The notes beneath the pieces were generated by a model. It made no database searches, was not told the DNA's origin, and was given only the letters and a program-made list of their open reading frames with translations. Source: Actinomycetota bacterium (lineage in GTDB: Bacteria > Actinomycetota > Thermoleophilia > Solirubrobacterales > 70-9). Taken from it: DNA of 8,445 nucleotides. Positions 1 through 6,377 of the stretch are shown here, one piece after another; the first letter of the stretch is position 1; each line of letters begins with the position of its first letter. The translations under genes were made by a program, and so were the position numbers. The stretch is taken from NCBI GenBank assembly GCA_005884985.1, contig VAYK01000016.1, positions 1 to 8,445 on the forward strand, in the 5' to 3' direction.

Positions 1-767
1 AATCGAGCGCTCAGGTCGCGCCCTTCCGGCAGCGTCACCGCAGGCGGGCCAGCGAGGCTGATCAAGCTGCCACCGTCGTTCAGCACGTCAAGCGATGCCT
101 CGGCGGTCCTCCCTCCGATCGGGTCGAGCACGACGTCGACGTCGCTGACGACCTCCTCGAACGGAGTGGCCTTGTAGTCGATCACCACGTCAACACCGAG
201 CGAGCGCACGTACTCGATGTCCCTGGCCGATGCAGTCGCCGTTACCCGAGCGCCGAGCGCCTTCGCGATCTGGACGGCGAAGGCGCCGACCCCACCGGCT
301 CCGCCATGCACGAGCACGTGGTTCCCGGGGTGGACGTGCGCCTGCTCGGTGAACGCCTGCCAGGCCGTCAACGCCGACAACGGCAACGCCGCCGTCCGAC
401 TGTGATCGAGTGTGACGGGCTTCAGCGCCAGGTCACGAGCCCGCACCGCCACGTACTCCGCAGCCGCCCCGTCGTGATCGAACGGGACCAGTCCAAATAC
501 CTCCTCGCCGGCGACGACGTGGGTGACGCCGTGCCCCAGCTCTTCGACGACGCCCGAGACCTCGTGGGATGGGATCGTCGGGGTACGGTCGTGGCCCTGG
601 CGGTCGACCCATGTCTCACTCCACTCCAACTCCGTAGGTGTGATTCCTGCCGCGTGGACCCGGATCAATGCCTCGCCGGCTCGCGGCTCCGGCTTCGGGA
701 CATCCTCGAGCCGCAGCTGTTCGGCCCCGCCGCGAGCATGCGCCCGCACGGCACGCATGGTTGTCAT
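1..767 (-). CDS. MDR-family NADPH:quinone reductase-like oxidoreductase (C-terminus outside window)
   Basis: The minus frame is open from 767 to the window edge and gives 255 residues; family members run to about 300-330, so roughly the last 50-70 are missing. The N-terminal GroES-like domain contains GEALIRVHAAGITPTELEW (31-49) and SHEVSGVVEELG (67-78). The Rossmann nucleotide-binding loop is HGGAGGVG (154-161), followed by FAVQIAKALGARVTATAS. No structural-zinc cysteine cluster is visible, as in the zinc-independent quinone oxidoreductase branch. Family knowledge predicts NAD(P)H-dependent reduction of quinones, enones or similar carbonyl compounds in the cytoplasm; the substrate cannot be read. 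The ATG at 767 is preferred over the in-frame ATG at 758 because AGGAGG (780-775) lies 7 bases upstream. It is divergent from a second MDR gene at 1018. Confidence 0.93.
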   Translation of the reverse strand, partial: MTTMRAVRAHARGGAEQLRLEDVPKPEPRAGEALIRVHAAGITPTELEWSETWVDRQGHDRTPTIPSHEVSGVVEELGHGVTHVVAGEEVFGLVPFDHDGAAAEYVAVRARDLALKPVTLDHSRTAALPLSALTAWQAFTEQAHVHPGNHVLVHGGAGGVGAFAVQIAKALGARVTATASARDIEYVRSLGVDVVIDYKATPFEEVVSDVDVVLDPIGGRTAEASLDVLNDGGSLISLAGPPAVTLPEGRDLSAR

Positions 768-1017
768 CGACACACCTCCTTCCCATCCGAGTCGATGATG
801 CGGCTCGCGCCTCGACGCCGTCCACCGGCCTCACGAATGGACGAGTCCGCGTCGGCGGGCGATTGCAATTGGTCGACACGTCACTTGGAAGTCGGCGAGC
901 ATGAGTCGGCAGTGGCTGCCAACCGTGGTCGAGTCGTCTGGACGCCGTGTACTGTGACCTCCACGGGAGCCCGTCCACCCCGGTTGTCGGCTCTAAGATC
1001 GGCCGCAGGTGACAGCC
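768..1017. promoter_or_regulatory. Divergent intergenic region between two MDR oxidoreductase genes
   Basis: This 250-base gap must carry the start signals for both divergent oxidoreductase genes. At its left end is a strong SD for the minus gene (AGGAGG on the minus strand at 775-780), and at its right end AGGTGA (1007-1012) for the plus gene. I see no convincing -35/-10 pair with normal spacing on either strand. Small palindromes occur, such as ATTGCAAT near 864-871, but none is long enough to call an operator. No gene in it is supported. Confidence 0.4.
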
Positions 1018-1989
1018 ATGCTACGGATGAAGGCCGCCGGCATCGACGCATTCGGCGGCGAGGTGCAGTTGCTGGAACTCGCCGCACCGGCGCCGCCCGC
1101 CCCGGACGAGGTCGTGATCTCGGTACGCGCAGCCGGGGTCGGGAACTGGGACGAGATCGTCCGGGTCGGCGGCTGGGACGTCGGACGTCGGCCGCCGCTG
1201 GCCCTTGGGGTTGAAGCAGCTGGGGTCGTTGCCGCGGTCGGCGAGGACGTGACGAGCCTGGCACCGGGCGACGCGGTACTCACCCACCCACTGCCGCTGC
1301 GGCACCAGGGCGCGTGGGCGGAGCGGCTCGTCGCTCCGGCCGCACTCGTCGCGCGGAAGCCGGCCGCCGTCCCCTGGGCGGAGGCGGCCGCCTTCGCGGT
1401 GCCGGCGCTCACCGCCGACCAGGCGCTCACCGAGGCCGCCCCTGTCCGGCCAGGGGAGTGGCTTCTCGTCCACGGCGCGGGCGGCGTCACCGGCGAGCTC
1501 GCCGTCCAGCTGGCGGTCGCGCGGGGCGCGACCGTCGTCGCGACGGCGGGCCCGTCGAGCGCGGCGCGCATTCGCGGCGACGGGGCACATGCGGTATTCG
1601 ACTATCACGATCCCGAGTGGCCGACCCTCGTGCGAAACGCAACTCCAAGTGGACGTGGAGTCGGAACCGCCGTGAATGCGGTTCGCGGCGGGGCGGCGAC
1701 CGCGCTGCAGACGGTCGCAGACGGCGGCCACCTGGCGACGATCACTGGCGATCCGCCGTCACCCGAACGAGGAGTCACGGTCGCGAACATTTACGTCCGC
1801 GCCGACGGTGCTCGGCTTGCCGCCCTGGTGGCGGCACTCGCGGATGGGCTGCTGTCGCTCCACGTGGGAGCGACATTCCCGCTCGCAGACGCGGCCACGG
1901 CGCTCCAGGGCGCCGTCACCGGCCGCGCCGCCGGCGCGACCGTCCTTACGCTCGAAGGGATCTCAAGCGACGCGGCGGACCACAAGTAA
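1018..1989 (+). CDS. MDR-family NADP-dependent oxidoreductase (zinc-independent type)
   Basis: The gene encodes a complete 323-residue protein of typical length for quinone oxidoreductase-like MDR enzymes. The GroES-like domain includes DEVVISVRAAGVGNWDEIVR (30-49) and LALGVEAAGVVAAVGEDV (61-78). The nucleotide-binding domain has HGAGGVTG (152-159) followed by ELAVQLAVARGATVVATAG, and a C-terminal region matching the usual ...FPLADAATAL... segment. The zinc ligands of classic alcohol dehydrogenases are absent. The expected role is NADPH-dependent reduction of quinone or enone-type substrates in the cytoplasm; the true substrate is unknown. A GTG at 1009 is also in frame, but AGGTGA at 1007-1012 sits 5 bases before the ATG at 1018, which decides the start; another ATG follows at 1027. 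It is only distantly similar to the divergent neighbour, so it is not a recent duplicate. Confidence 0.93.
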   Translation: MLRMKAAGIDAFGGEVQLLELAAPAPPAPDEVVISVRAAGVGNWDEIVRVGGWDVGRRPPLALGVEAAGVVAAVGEDVTSLAPGDAVLTHPLPLRHQGAWAERLVAPAALVARKPAAVPWAEAAAFAVPALTADQALTEAAPVRPGEWLLVHGAGGVTGELAVQLAVARGATVVATAGPSSAARIRGDGAHAVFDYHDPEWPTLVRNATPSGRGVGTAVNAVRGGAATALQTVADGGHLATITGDPPSPERGVTVANIYVRADGARLAALVAALADGLLSLHVGATFPLADAATALQGAVTGRAAGATVLTLEGISSDAADHK

Positions 1990-2155
1990 GGCGAATGCGC
2001 CGCGAGACACACATCGTGCCGCGAGGCGGCTGCTTCGGCGTACAGCGGGAGGCGACAGGCGTCGATGTACAACGCGCCCTGGAGTTCGAGTTGCCGACAG
2101 CCCTCGATGTTCCCAGGTCCACCAAAGGATGGGTATCGCCGCTGCGGCGGACGGC

Positions 2156-2629
2156 CTACGGTTCGTCCTCATGGATGGACGTCGTATCGCGGCCCGAACC
2201 CCCAGCGTCCGCCTCCCAGCCACCGGCGTAGGCCATCGCAACTGCCGCACGACTCGGCAGCCCGGTCTTGCGGAGGATCCGATGGACGTGTTCCTTGATC
2301 GTCGACGTCTGGACGTGGAGGCGGGTCGCGATCTCCTTGTTGGCAAAGCCCGCAGCGACCAGACCGGCGACTTCGAACTCCCGACGGGTGAGGTTCGCCA
2401 GCACCGGCGACGGCCGCGGCCCGAATGGCACGCGGACCACCAGCAGCGGCATGCCGAGCACCCGCGACGCCTCGAAGTCCACGGTCAAGCCCGCGTCGGT
2501 CGGGGCCGCCTGGTGGAGCGCGAGGATCTCCGAACGCGGGATGGCGTCACCGGGCTGACCGGCCCGTTCGACCGCGCCACGCAGTCGATGGAGATCGGCG
2601 GCCGTGAAGCGGTGCGCACGCTCGCTCAT
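2156..2629 (-). CDS. Small LuxR-family (GerE-type HTH) transcriptional regulator
   Basis: The gene encodes a 157-residue protein with a LuxR/GerE DNA-binding domain at about 79-136: LTRREFEVAGLVAAGFANKEI, then ATRLHVQTSTIKEHVHRILRKTG, the recognition helix being around TSTIKEHV, then the family-typical region SRAAVAMAY. The first 75 residues are short and show neither a receiver phospho-acceptor pattern nor a PAS or autoinducer domain. The acidic, glycine-rich tail (GGSGRDTTSIHEDEP) is probably disordered. It is divergent from the NTF2-like/SRPBCC pair with only 38-39 bases between the starts, so it probably regulates that unit and itself (inference). There is no strong SD; a TANNNT hexamer, TAGAGT (2641-2636), ends 6 bases before the ATG, which would permit a leaderless transcript. 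Confidence 0.88.
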   Translation of the reverse strand: MSERAHRFTAADLHRLRGAVERAGQPGDAIPRSEILALHQAAPTDAGLTVDFEASRVLGMPLLVVRVPFGPRPSPVLANLTRREFEVAGLVAAGFANKEIATRLHVQTSTIKEHVHRILRKTGLPSRAAVAMAYAGGWEADAGGSGRDTTSIHEDEP

Positions 2630-2668
2630 CGCGTCACTCTAGCAATCGAAGCAGAGAGGGACCAGGAC

Positions 2669-3037
2669 ATGTCCGTGGATGCTGACCGCGAGGTCATCGA
2701 GCGGTACTACCGAGCCATGGAGGCCGGCTCGCCGGATCAGATGACCACCATCTTCACTGAGGATGCGGTCTATCTCGAGCCGTTCTCCCGCGGCGGCTCG
2801 GCGACCACGCATACCGGCCGGCCAGAGATCGTCGGGTGGCTGGGCGCTTCGTTCGAAACGGCCAACCGCGGCGTGACGATCACCCTCGATCGGATCGACG
2901 TCGATGGCGACGAGGTCGTTGCGGAGTGGACGTGCGTCGGCCCTGCCCTACCCGGCCCGATGAAGGGCCATGACCGGTATACGGTTCGCGATGGACAGAT
3001 CGCGCGGCTCGAGACGCGTCTCGGTCCGGCGGCCTGA
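2669..3037 (+). CDS. NTF2-like / SnoaL-like domain protein
   Basis: The gene encodes a 122-residue single-domain protein. The start DREVIERYYRAMEAGSPDQM (6-25), followed by IFTEDAVYLEPF (28-39), THTGRPEIVGWLG (47-59), and a C-terminal series of beta strands (ITLDRIDVDGDEVVAEWTCV, then HDRYTVRDGQIARLETRLG) is the standard pattern of the NTF2-like superfamily (SnoaL/ketosteroid-isomerase-like). Members are small cone-shaped proteins that act as isomerases, cyclases, dehydratases or simple ligand-binding modules; the fold does not give the reaction. The ATG at 2669 has GAGAGGG (2654-2660) 8 bases upstream. The frame is open far upstream, but that stretch lies antisense to the LuxR gene and lacks protein character. 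The SRPBCC gene follows after 40 bases, so co-transcription is likely. Confidence 0.9.
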   Translation: MSVDADREVIERYYRAMEAGSPDQMTTIFTEDAVYLEPFSRGGSATTHTGRPEIVGWLGASFETANRGVTITLDRIDVDGDEVVAEWTCVGPALPGPMKGHDRYTVRDGQIARLETRLGPAA

Positions 3038-3077
3038 TCGGGTCGTCGCTGCGCCGGTCGCACTGATGAGGGACGAC

Positions 3078-3506
3078 ATGCCATCAGCCTCGAACACCGT
3101 GACCATCCGCAGGACGCCTGCCGAGGTGTTCGCGTTCATCGCCGACGGCACCAACGCGCCCCGCTGGCGATCGGGCGTTCTCGACGTCGCGCTGGAGTCG
3201 GGCGGTGGGCTCGGCGCGCGGTATCGCCAGGGGGTCAAGTGCCCCGGTGGCCGACGGATCGCGGCGGACTATGAGATCACGACCCACGAGCCAAATCGGC
3301 GGCTCGGCTTCATGGCCACCGCCGGTCCGGTCCGACCCCGTGGTGAGTTTATCCTGGTCCCGGATGGCGACGCGACGGTGCTCACGTTCGCGCTCGAGGC
3401 GGAGCTGCCGTTCCTCAAGCGGATCGTCATGGGTCGGGCCGTCCAGACCACGATGGACGCCGAGGTCGCATCGCTCGAAAAGCTGCGGGGCGTCCTCGAA
3501 GCCTGA
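3078..3506 (+). CDS. SRPBCC (START/Bet v1-like) family protein
   Basis: The gene encodes a 142-residue protein with the SRPBCC hallmark: an N-terminal strand followed by RTPAEVFAFIADGTNAPRW (12-30), then YRQGVKCPGGRRIAADYEIT, RRLGFMATAGPVRPRGEFIL, VLTFALEAELPFLKR and a long C-terminal helix (TTMDAEVASLEKLRGVLEA). These proteins form a deep hydrophobic pocket and bind or transform lipophilic ligands; polyketide cyclases/dehydratases and AHSA1-type proteins are relatives. The ligand is not readable here. The ATG at 3078 is chosen because GAGGGA (3068-3073) lies 4-5 bases before it; an in-frame ATG at 3066 has no SD and would add MRDD. It lies 40 bases after the NTF2-like gene. Two small pocket proteins side by side suggest joint handling of a hydrophobic metabolite, but that is only inference. 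Confidence 0.88.
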   Translation: MPSASNTVTIRRTPAEVFAFIADGTNAPRWRSGVLDVALESGGGLGARYRQGVKCPGGRRIAADYEITTHEPNRRLGFMATAGPVRPRGEFILVPDGDATVLTFALEAELPFLKRIVMGRAVQTTMDAEVASLEKLRGVLEA

Positions 3507-3513
3507 GCTCTGC

Positions 3514-3783
3514 TCGGAGGCGTTGCTCTCGCTTGGTCGCCGGCGCTTCGTCGTGACGAATGGCCAAGGCCGCCATCCATGCTCTGGGTCTGGTCGGCAT
3601 CCCGCTGCGCGGCAGGCCGAGATCCGCGATGGCCATCCGGCTCCGATCCGCGACCCGAAGCCCGGCCTCGAGCGTCGTATCCCGGAGCAGGACCGCGGCG
3701 AGACCACGCTCGTCGTTCAGCCGCTTGAAGTGCTCGAGGTCGAACCGGAGCACCGAGGTCGTCGCGCCGCGCTGAATCGATGG
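3514..3783 (-). pseudogene. Probable remnant of a GGDEF-type diguanylate cyclase domain
   Basis: A minus-strand frame open from 3873 contains TSVLRFDLEHFKRLNDERG (residues 39-57), which matches the conserved opening of GGDEF domains (DLDxFKxINDxxGH). It continues with VLLRDTTLEAGLRVADR, resembling the following helix. The GG(D/E)EF active-site strand that should come next is missing: the text jumps to SRMAIADLGLPRSG, which resembles the later AERIRxAIA segment, then to AIRHDEAPATKREQ, which resembles the domain end. The natural reading is a cyclase domain shortened by internal deletion and catalytically dead. There is no good start codon with an SD, and the frame runs past 3506 into the antisense of the SRPBCC gene. 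Similarity rests on short motifs read by eye, so the family call is moderate. Confidence 0.5.
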
Positions 3784-3824
3784 CCACATCATCGCGATGC
3801 CCCAAACCCGACTTATGAGCGCGG

Positions 3825-3860
3825 GGATAGAAGGGGTTGTGGCTCTATCCGTGATTTTTT
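3825..3860 (+). terminator. Candidate rho-independent terminator, plus strand
   Basis: GGATAGA (3825-3831) and TCTATCC (3844-3850) form a perfect 7-base stem with a 12-base loop. After GTGA comes a run of six T (3855-3860). It could end plus-strand transcripts coming from the NTF2-like/SRPBCC unit, although that unit ends about 320 bases upstream. The stem is short and only moderately GC-rich, and the T run is offset by four bases, so strength is uncertain. Confidence 0.35.
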
Positions 3861-4667
3861 CGGATGTGGCCATTGGTATCGAGACGTTCTGTCGATGAGG
3901 CGGCGGTGAGGGCCCTCCACAAGGTCGGCGTCAGGCCGTAGGTCCGCTTGGAGTGACTGCCCGCTCTCGATCGCGGCTTGCGCGAGCGCCAGGCGGCGCA
4001 GCGTCCGGTAGCGGTCGGGACTTGTCCCGAACGCCCATCGGAAGTGGCGGGTGATCGTGAAACGGTCGGTGGCCGCGATCTGTTCGAGAGTCGACGCCGG
4101 CGTCTGCTCCCGTGCGTGGGCCGCGAGATACTCGCGTACGAGCTCGACTGCCCTGATGTCGACCGTGGCTCGGCGGCTGTCGGGGCGGCCGCTGAGCGAC
4201 AGGAGGCAGTCGGCGACCGCCACGGCGATCTCGGCGCAGCTTAGCTCGCTGATCGGGTCATCGATGTCGGCAAGTAGGGAAGCGATCGGTCGAACTGCCG
4301 GAGTCGGCTCCTGGACGGGATCGGCGACGAACGGCAGCGCTTGACCGCCGAGGGCGCCCCGGACGAGCTCGGGCGGGATGTAGAGGATCCGGTAACCGAA
4401 GCCGTCCTCGGTTCCCGGGCCGCCGTCGTGCGTCTCGTCGGGATGCAGGACGTGCAGCTGACCGGGCAGGCAGACACGTTGCGAGCCGCGGTAGCCAAAG
4501 GTCTGCACGCCGGCCGTCGTGACGCCGATCCCGTAGGTGTCGTGCCGGTGCGGATCGAACCCTCGCGTAGAGAGGTAGACCTCTGCGCTCTCGATGCCGT
4601 AAGCGCTCGGCCCAAACCTGATCGAGTCCGAGCGTCCGGCCGCAGGATCGTTCAAGACGGTCAGCAT
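3845..4667 (-). pseudogene. AraC-family transcriptional regulator, second HTH disrupted by apparent deletion and frameshift
   Basis: The N-terminal cupin-like sensor domain is intact: PHRHDTYGIGVTTAGVQTFG (39-58) and LPGQLHVLHPDETHDGG (67-83), with the usual histidines. The first HTH is visible at about 192-226 (STLEQIAATDRFTITRHFRWAF), then the linker helix RTLRRLALAQAAIESGQSL. After residue 238 the open frame yields QADLRPDADLVEGPHRRLID..., which is not AraC-like, and stops at 3813. The next minus frame over the same bases (about 3952-3845) reads SKRTYGLTPTLWRALTAAS, the typical end of the AraC second HTH. About 20 residues of that HTH are absent between them. The deletion with frame change at about 3950-3960 probably abolishes normal DNA binding. 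The start at 4667 has GAGG about 7 bases upstream. It is divergent from the small membrane gene and MFS operon, its likely former target. Confidence 0.72.
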
Positions 4668-4765
4668 CGGCGCCTCGTACCGTCGGCGGCATGAGTCAAC
4701 GGTGTCGCGGCAGCAATGCCTGAGGCGCTTCGTCGCGGCGATTCGGTAGGGGTTCGGTCTTCGGC
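4668..4765. promoter_or_regulatory. Divergent intergenic region between araC-like gene and membrane/MFS unit
   Basis: This 98-base region separates the AraC-type gene start from the first possible start (GTG, 4766) of the plus-strand unit, so it should contain both promoters and any AraC site. I could not identify a well-spaced -35/-10 pair or a clear direct repeat of the kind AraC proteins bind. In the frame of the small membrane gene a TGA at 4721-4723 limits how far upstream its start can be. Confidence 0.35.
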
Positions 4766-5075
4766 GTGCGGCATTCTCTCAAGTACCTGATCGGGATCAT
4801 CGTCGGCACGACGGTCGTCCTCGTCGCGGTTGGCACCGGGATCACGATCGCGTTTGTGGCGCTCCCCGCGATCGGATCATTGCTGCTCGGATCTCGGCGG
4901 CGGAGCACTCCTCGGTGTCGCCAACCCGAAGAGCCGGGTCGCGATCTCCATTGGGCCCAGCGATAGCACGGGCCGATTGTATGTGGAGCCCAGTTTCACC
5001 GGGATTGGATCAAATGAACGTCACTCGGCTGCCCCGTACGACTTCCGTGCCGCGGCGAGGCCTTTAGGCGGATGA
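4766..5075 (+). pseudogene. Small membrane protein gene of unknown function, split by a frameshift
   Basis: From the GTG at 4766, the frame encodes a short start (RHSLKY) and a long hydrophobic stretch (LIGIIVGTTVVLVAVGTGIT then IAFVALPAIGSLLLG, residues about 8-42), enough for one long or two short membrane segments. It then turns into an arginine-rich tail and stops at 4966. From about 4890 the frame one base forward takes over coding character, with high GC at third positions: GGGALLGVANPKSRVAISIG, STGRLYVEPSFTGIGSNERH, ending ARPLGG at 5075. Its TGA overlaps the MFS start as ATGA, typical of translationally coupled genes. A net +1 change near 4885-4900 therefore seems to have split one gene of about 102 codons. 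I do not recognise the family. No good SD precedes 4766. Confidence 0.5.
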
Positions 5076-6355
5076 ACCGCCGCATCTCACACCTCATCGC
5101 AGGTTGGCGCACCGGGCTCCCTCGCCCCGTGCTCATCCTTCAAGCGGGAAACGCACTCAACTACTTCGGTTACGGGCTCATTGTTCCCTTTGAGATCATC
5201 TATCTGCACCAGTTCCGTGGCTTCTCAACGTCGACAGCCGGACTGGTTCTCGCGGCGACCATGGCGACGGCCGCAATCGTCACCCCGCCAACGGGAGCGC
5301 TGCTCGACCGGTACTCGGGTAAGGCGATCGTAATCGCAGGAAGCCTGGTGAGCGCCCTAGGCTACGCCGGCTTCGCCTTCGTAGATCTTCCCTGGCAGGC
5401 GTTTGCCTGCTCGATCGTCAGCGGAGCCGGACTCGGCATGGCAACGACGGCCTACCGAGTATTGATCATCACGTTGGTCAAGCGCGAGCAGCGAGCGGCC
5501 TCCGTCGCGCTCGGCCGCGTCGCGGGAAACTTTGGTCTTGGTTTCGGCGCGACCGTGGCCGGCTTCATCGTCGCATCGGCACAGACGCTCAGCTCGTTCC
5601 AAACACTCTATTTCCTCGACGCGGTCACCTACGCCGGGTTCGCGCTGATCGTGCTCGCTGCCGTGCCGATCCCGCGAGCCGCGACCGTGGCAGCGGCCGA
5701 CGCCAACGAAGCCGGCTTTCGTGCGGTCGCTCGAGATCGGCTCTTCCTCATTGTGATCGCAGCCAACATCGTGCTCGTCGTCGTCGGCCACACGTTCTTC
5801 TCCAACATCCTGGCGCCATTTGCAGAGACCCACACCTCGGTCGGCCCGGCCGCGATCGGGATCGTCTTTCTCGTCAACACGTCCTTCGTCGTCATCGCGC
5901 AGATCCCGGCTGTGCGCTTAGTGGCAAAGATACGACGCACACACGCCTTCGCGGCGGCAAGCGCACTTTTCGCGGTCAGCCTGCTTGGGGTTTTGCCAGC
6001 GACGCTCATCCACTCGGAGCTCGTCGCGACCAGTCTCCTCGCCGGCGTTGCGATCGTCTTCGCAATCGGCGAATGCTTTCACATTGTCGTTCTCGGGCCG
6101 CTGGTCGCGGACATGGCTCCAGCCCATCTGCTCGGCCGCTACCTGTCCATCTACGGTCTGACCTTCACCATTTCCCTGGCCCTCGGCCCAGCGATTGGTG
6201 GCCTTCTCCTGCAGACCTCGCCAGACGCCGTCTGGTGGGGTGGCGCGCTTGCCGCGGTGCTGGCCGGAGCCGTCCTTTTTCGACTGGGCGGACGCATTCC
6301 CGACCCGCTCCGCGAAGCACAGTCACGCCTTGCGTCGGCGCCAGCGGCCGAGTGA
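5072..6355 (+). CDS. Major facilitator superfamily (MFS) transporter
   Basis: The gene encodes a 427-residue polytopic inner-membrane protein, the normal size for a 12-helix MFS carrier. Hydrophobic segments recur from about residue 21 to 405. The loop between helices 2 and 3 carries motif A in the form GALLDRYSGK (75-84, with D79-R80). A second half begins after the more polar linker around 205-225. Closest in style are drug/metabolite efflux carriers, driven by proton exchange, but the substrate cannot be deduced. The ATG at 5072 overlaps the stop of the preceding frame (ATGA), suggesting translational coupling, and no strong SD of its own is needed. The aminotransferase gene begins 22 bases after its stop, so the two are likely co-transcribed. 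Confidence 0.9.
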   Translation: MNRRISHLIAGWRTGLPRPVLILQAGNALNYFGYGLIVPFEIIYLHQFRGFSTSTAGLVLAATMATAAIVTPPTGALLDRYSGKAIVIAGSLVSALGYAGFAFVDLPWQAFACSIVSGAGLGMATTAYRVLIITLVKREQRAASVALGRVAGNFGLGFGATVAGFIVASAQTLSSFQTLYFLDAVTYAGFALIVLAAVPIPRAATVAAADANEAGFRAVARDRLFLIVIAANIVLVVVGHTFFSNILAPFAETHTSVGPAAIGIVFLVNTSFVVIAQIPAVRLVAKIRRTHAFAAASALFAVSLLGVLPATLIHSELVATSLLAGVAIVFAIGECFHIVVLGPLVADMAPAHLLGRYLSIYGLTFTISLALGPAIGGLLLQTSPDAVWWGGALAAVLAGAVLFRLGGRIPDPLREAQSRLASAPAAE

Positions 6356-6377
6356 GGTCCAGCCAAGAGAGAGAGTC

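Noticed and set aside
306..1214. 302-residue plus-strand open frame
   Set aside because: It is antisense to the left MDR gene, then crosses the intergenic region into another frame of the second MDR gene. The translation is arginine-rich, low-complexity text typical of GC-rich shadow frames.
1021..1731. 236-residue minus-strand frame antisense to the second MDR gene
   Set aside because: The sense frame has clear family motifs while the antisense frame has none; it is an effect of high GC content.
1990..2155. Possible small gene between the second MDR gene and the LuxR gene
   Set aside because: Translations in all frames lack family motifs or a start with an SD; treated as intergenic between convergent genes.
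1314..2231. 305-residue plus-strand open frame
   Set aside because: It overlaps the well-supported MDR gene in another frame, and the product is arginine/glycine-rich with no domain character.
1676..2668. Upstream extension of the NTF2-like gene frame
   Set aside because: The frame is open, but this part overlaps the MDR gene and lies antisense to the LuxR gene; the SD and family length fix the start at 2669.
3084..3707. 207-residue minus-strand frame antisense to the SRPBCC gene
   Set aside because: No recognisable motif; the SRPBCC frame on the plus strand explains the coding signal.
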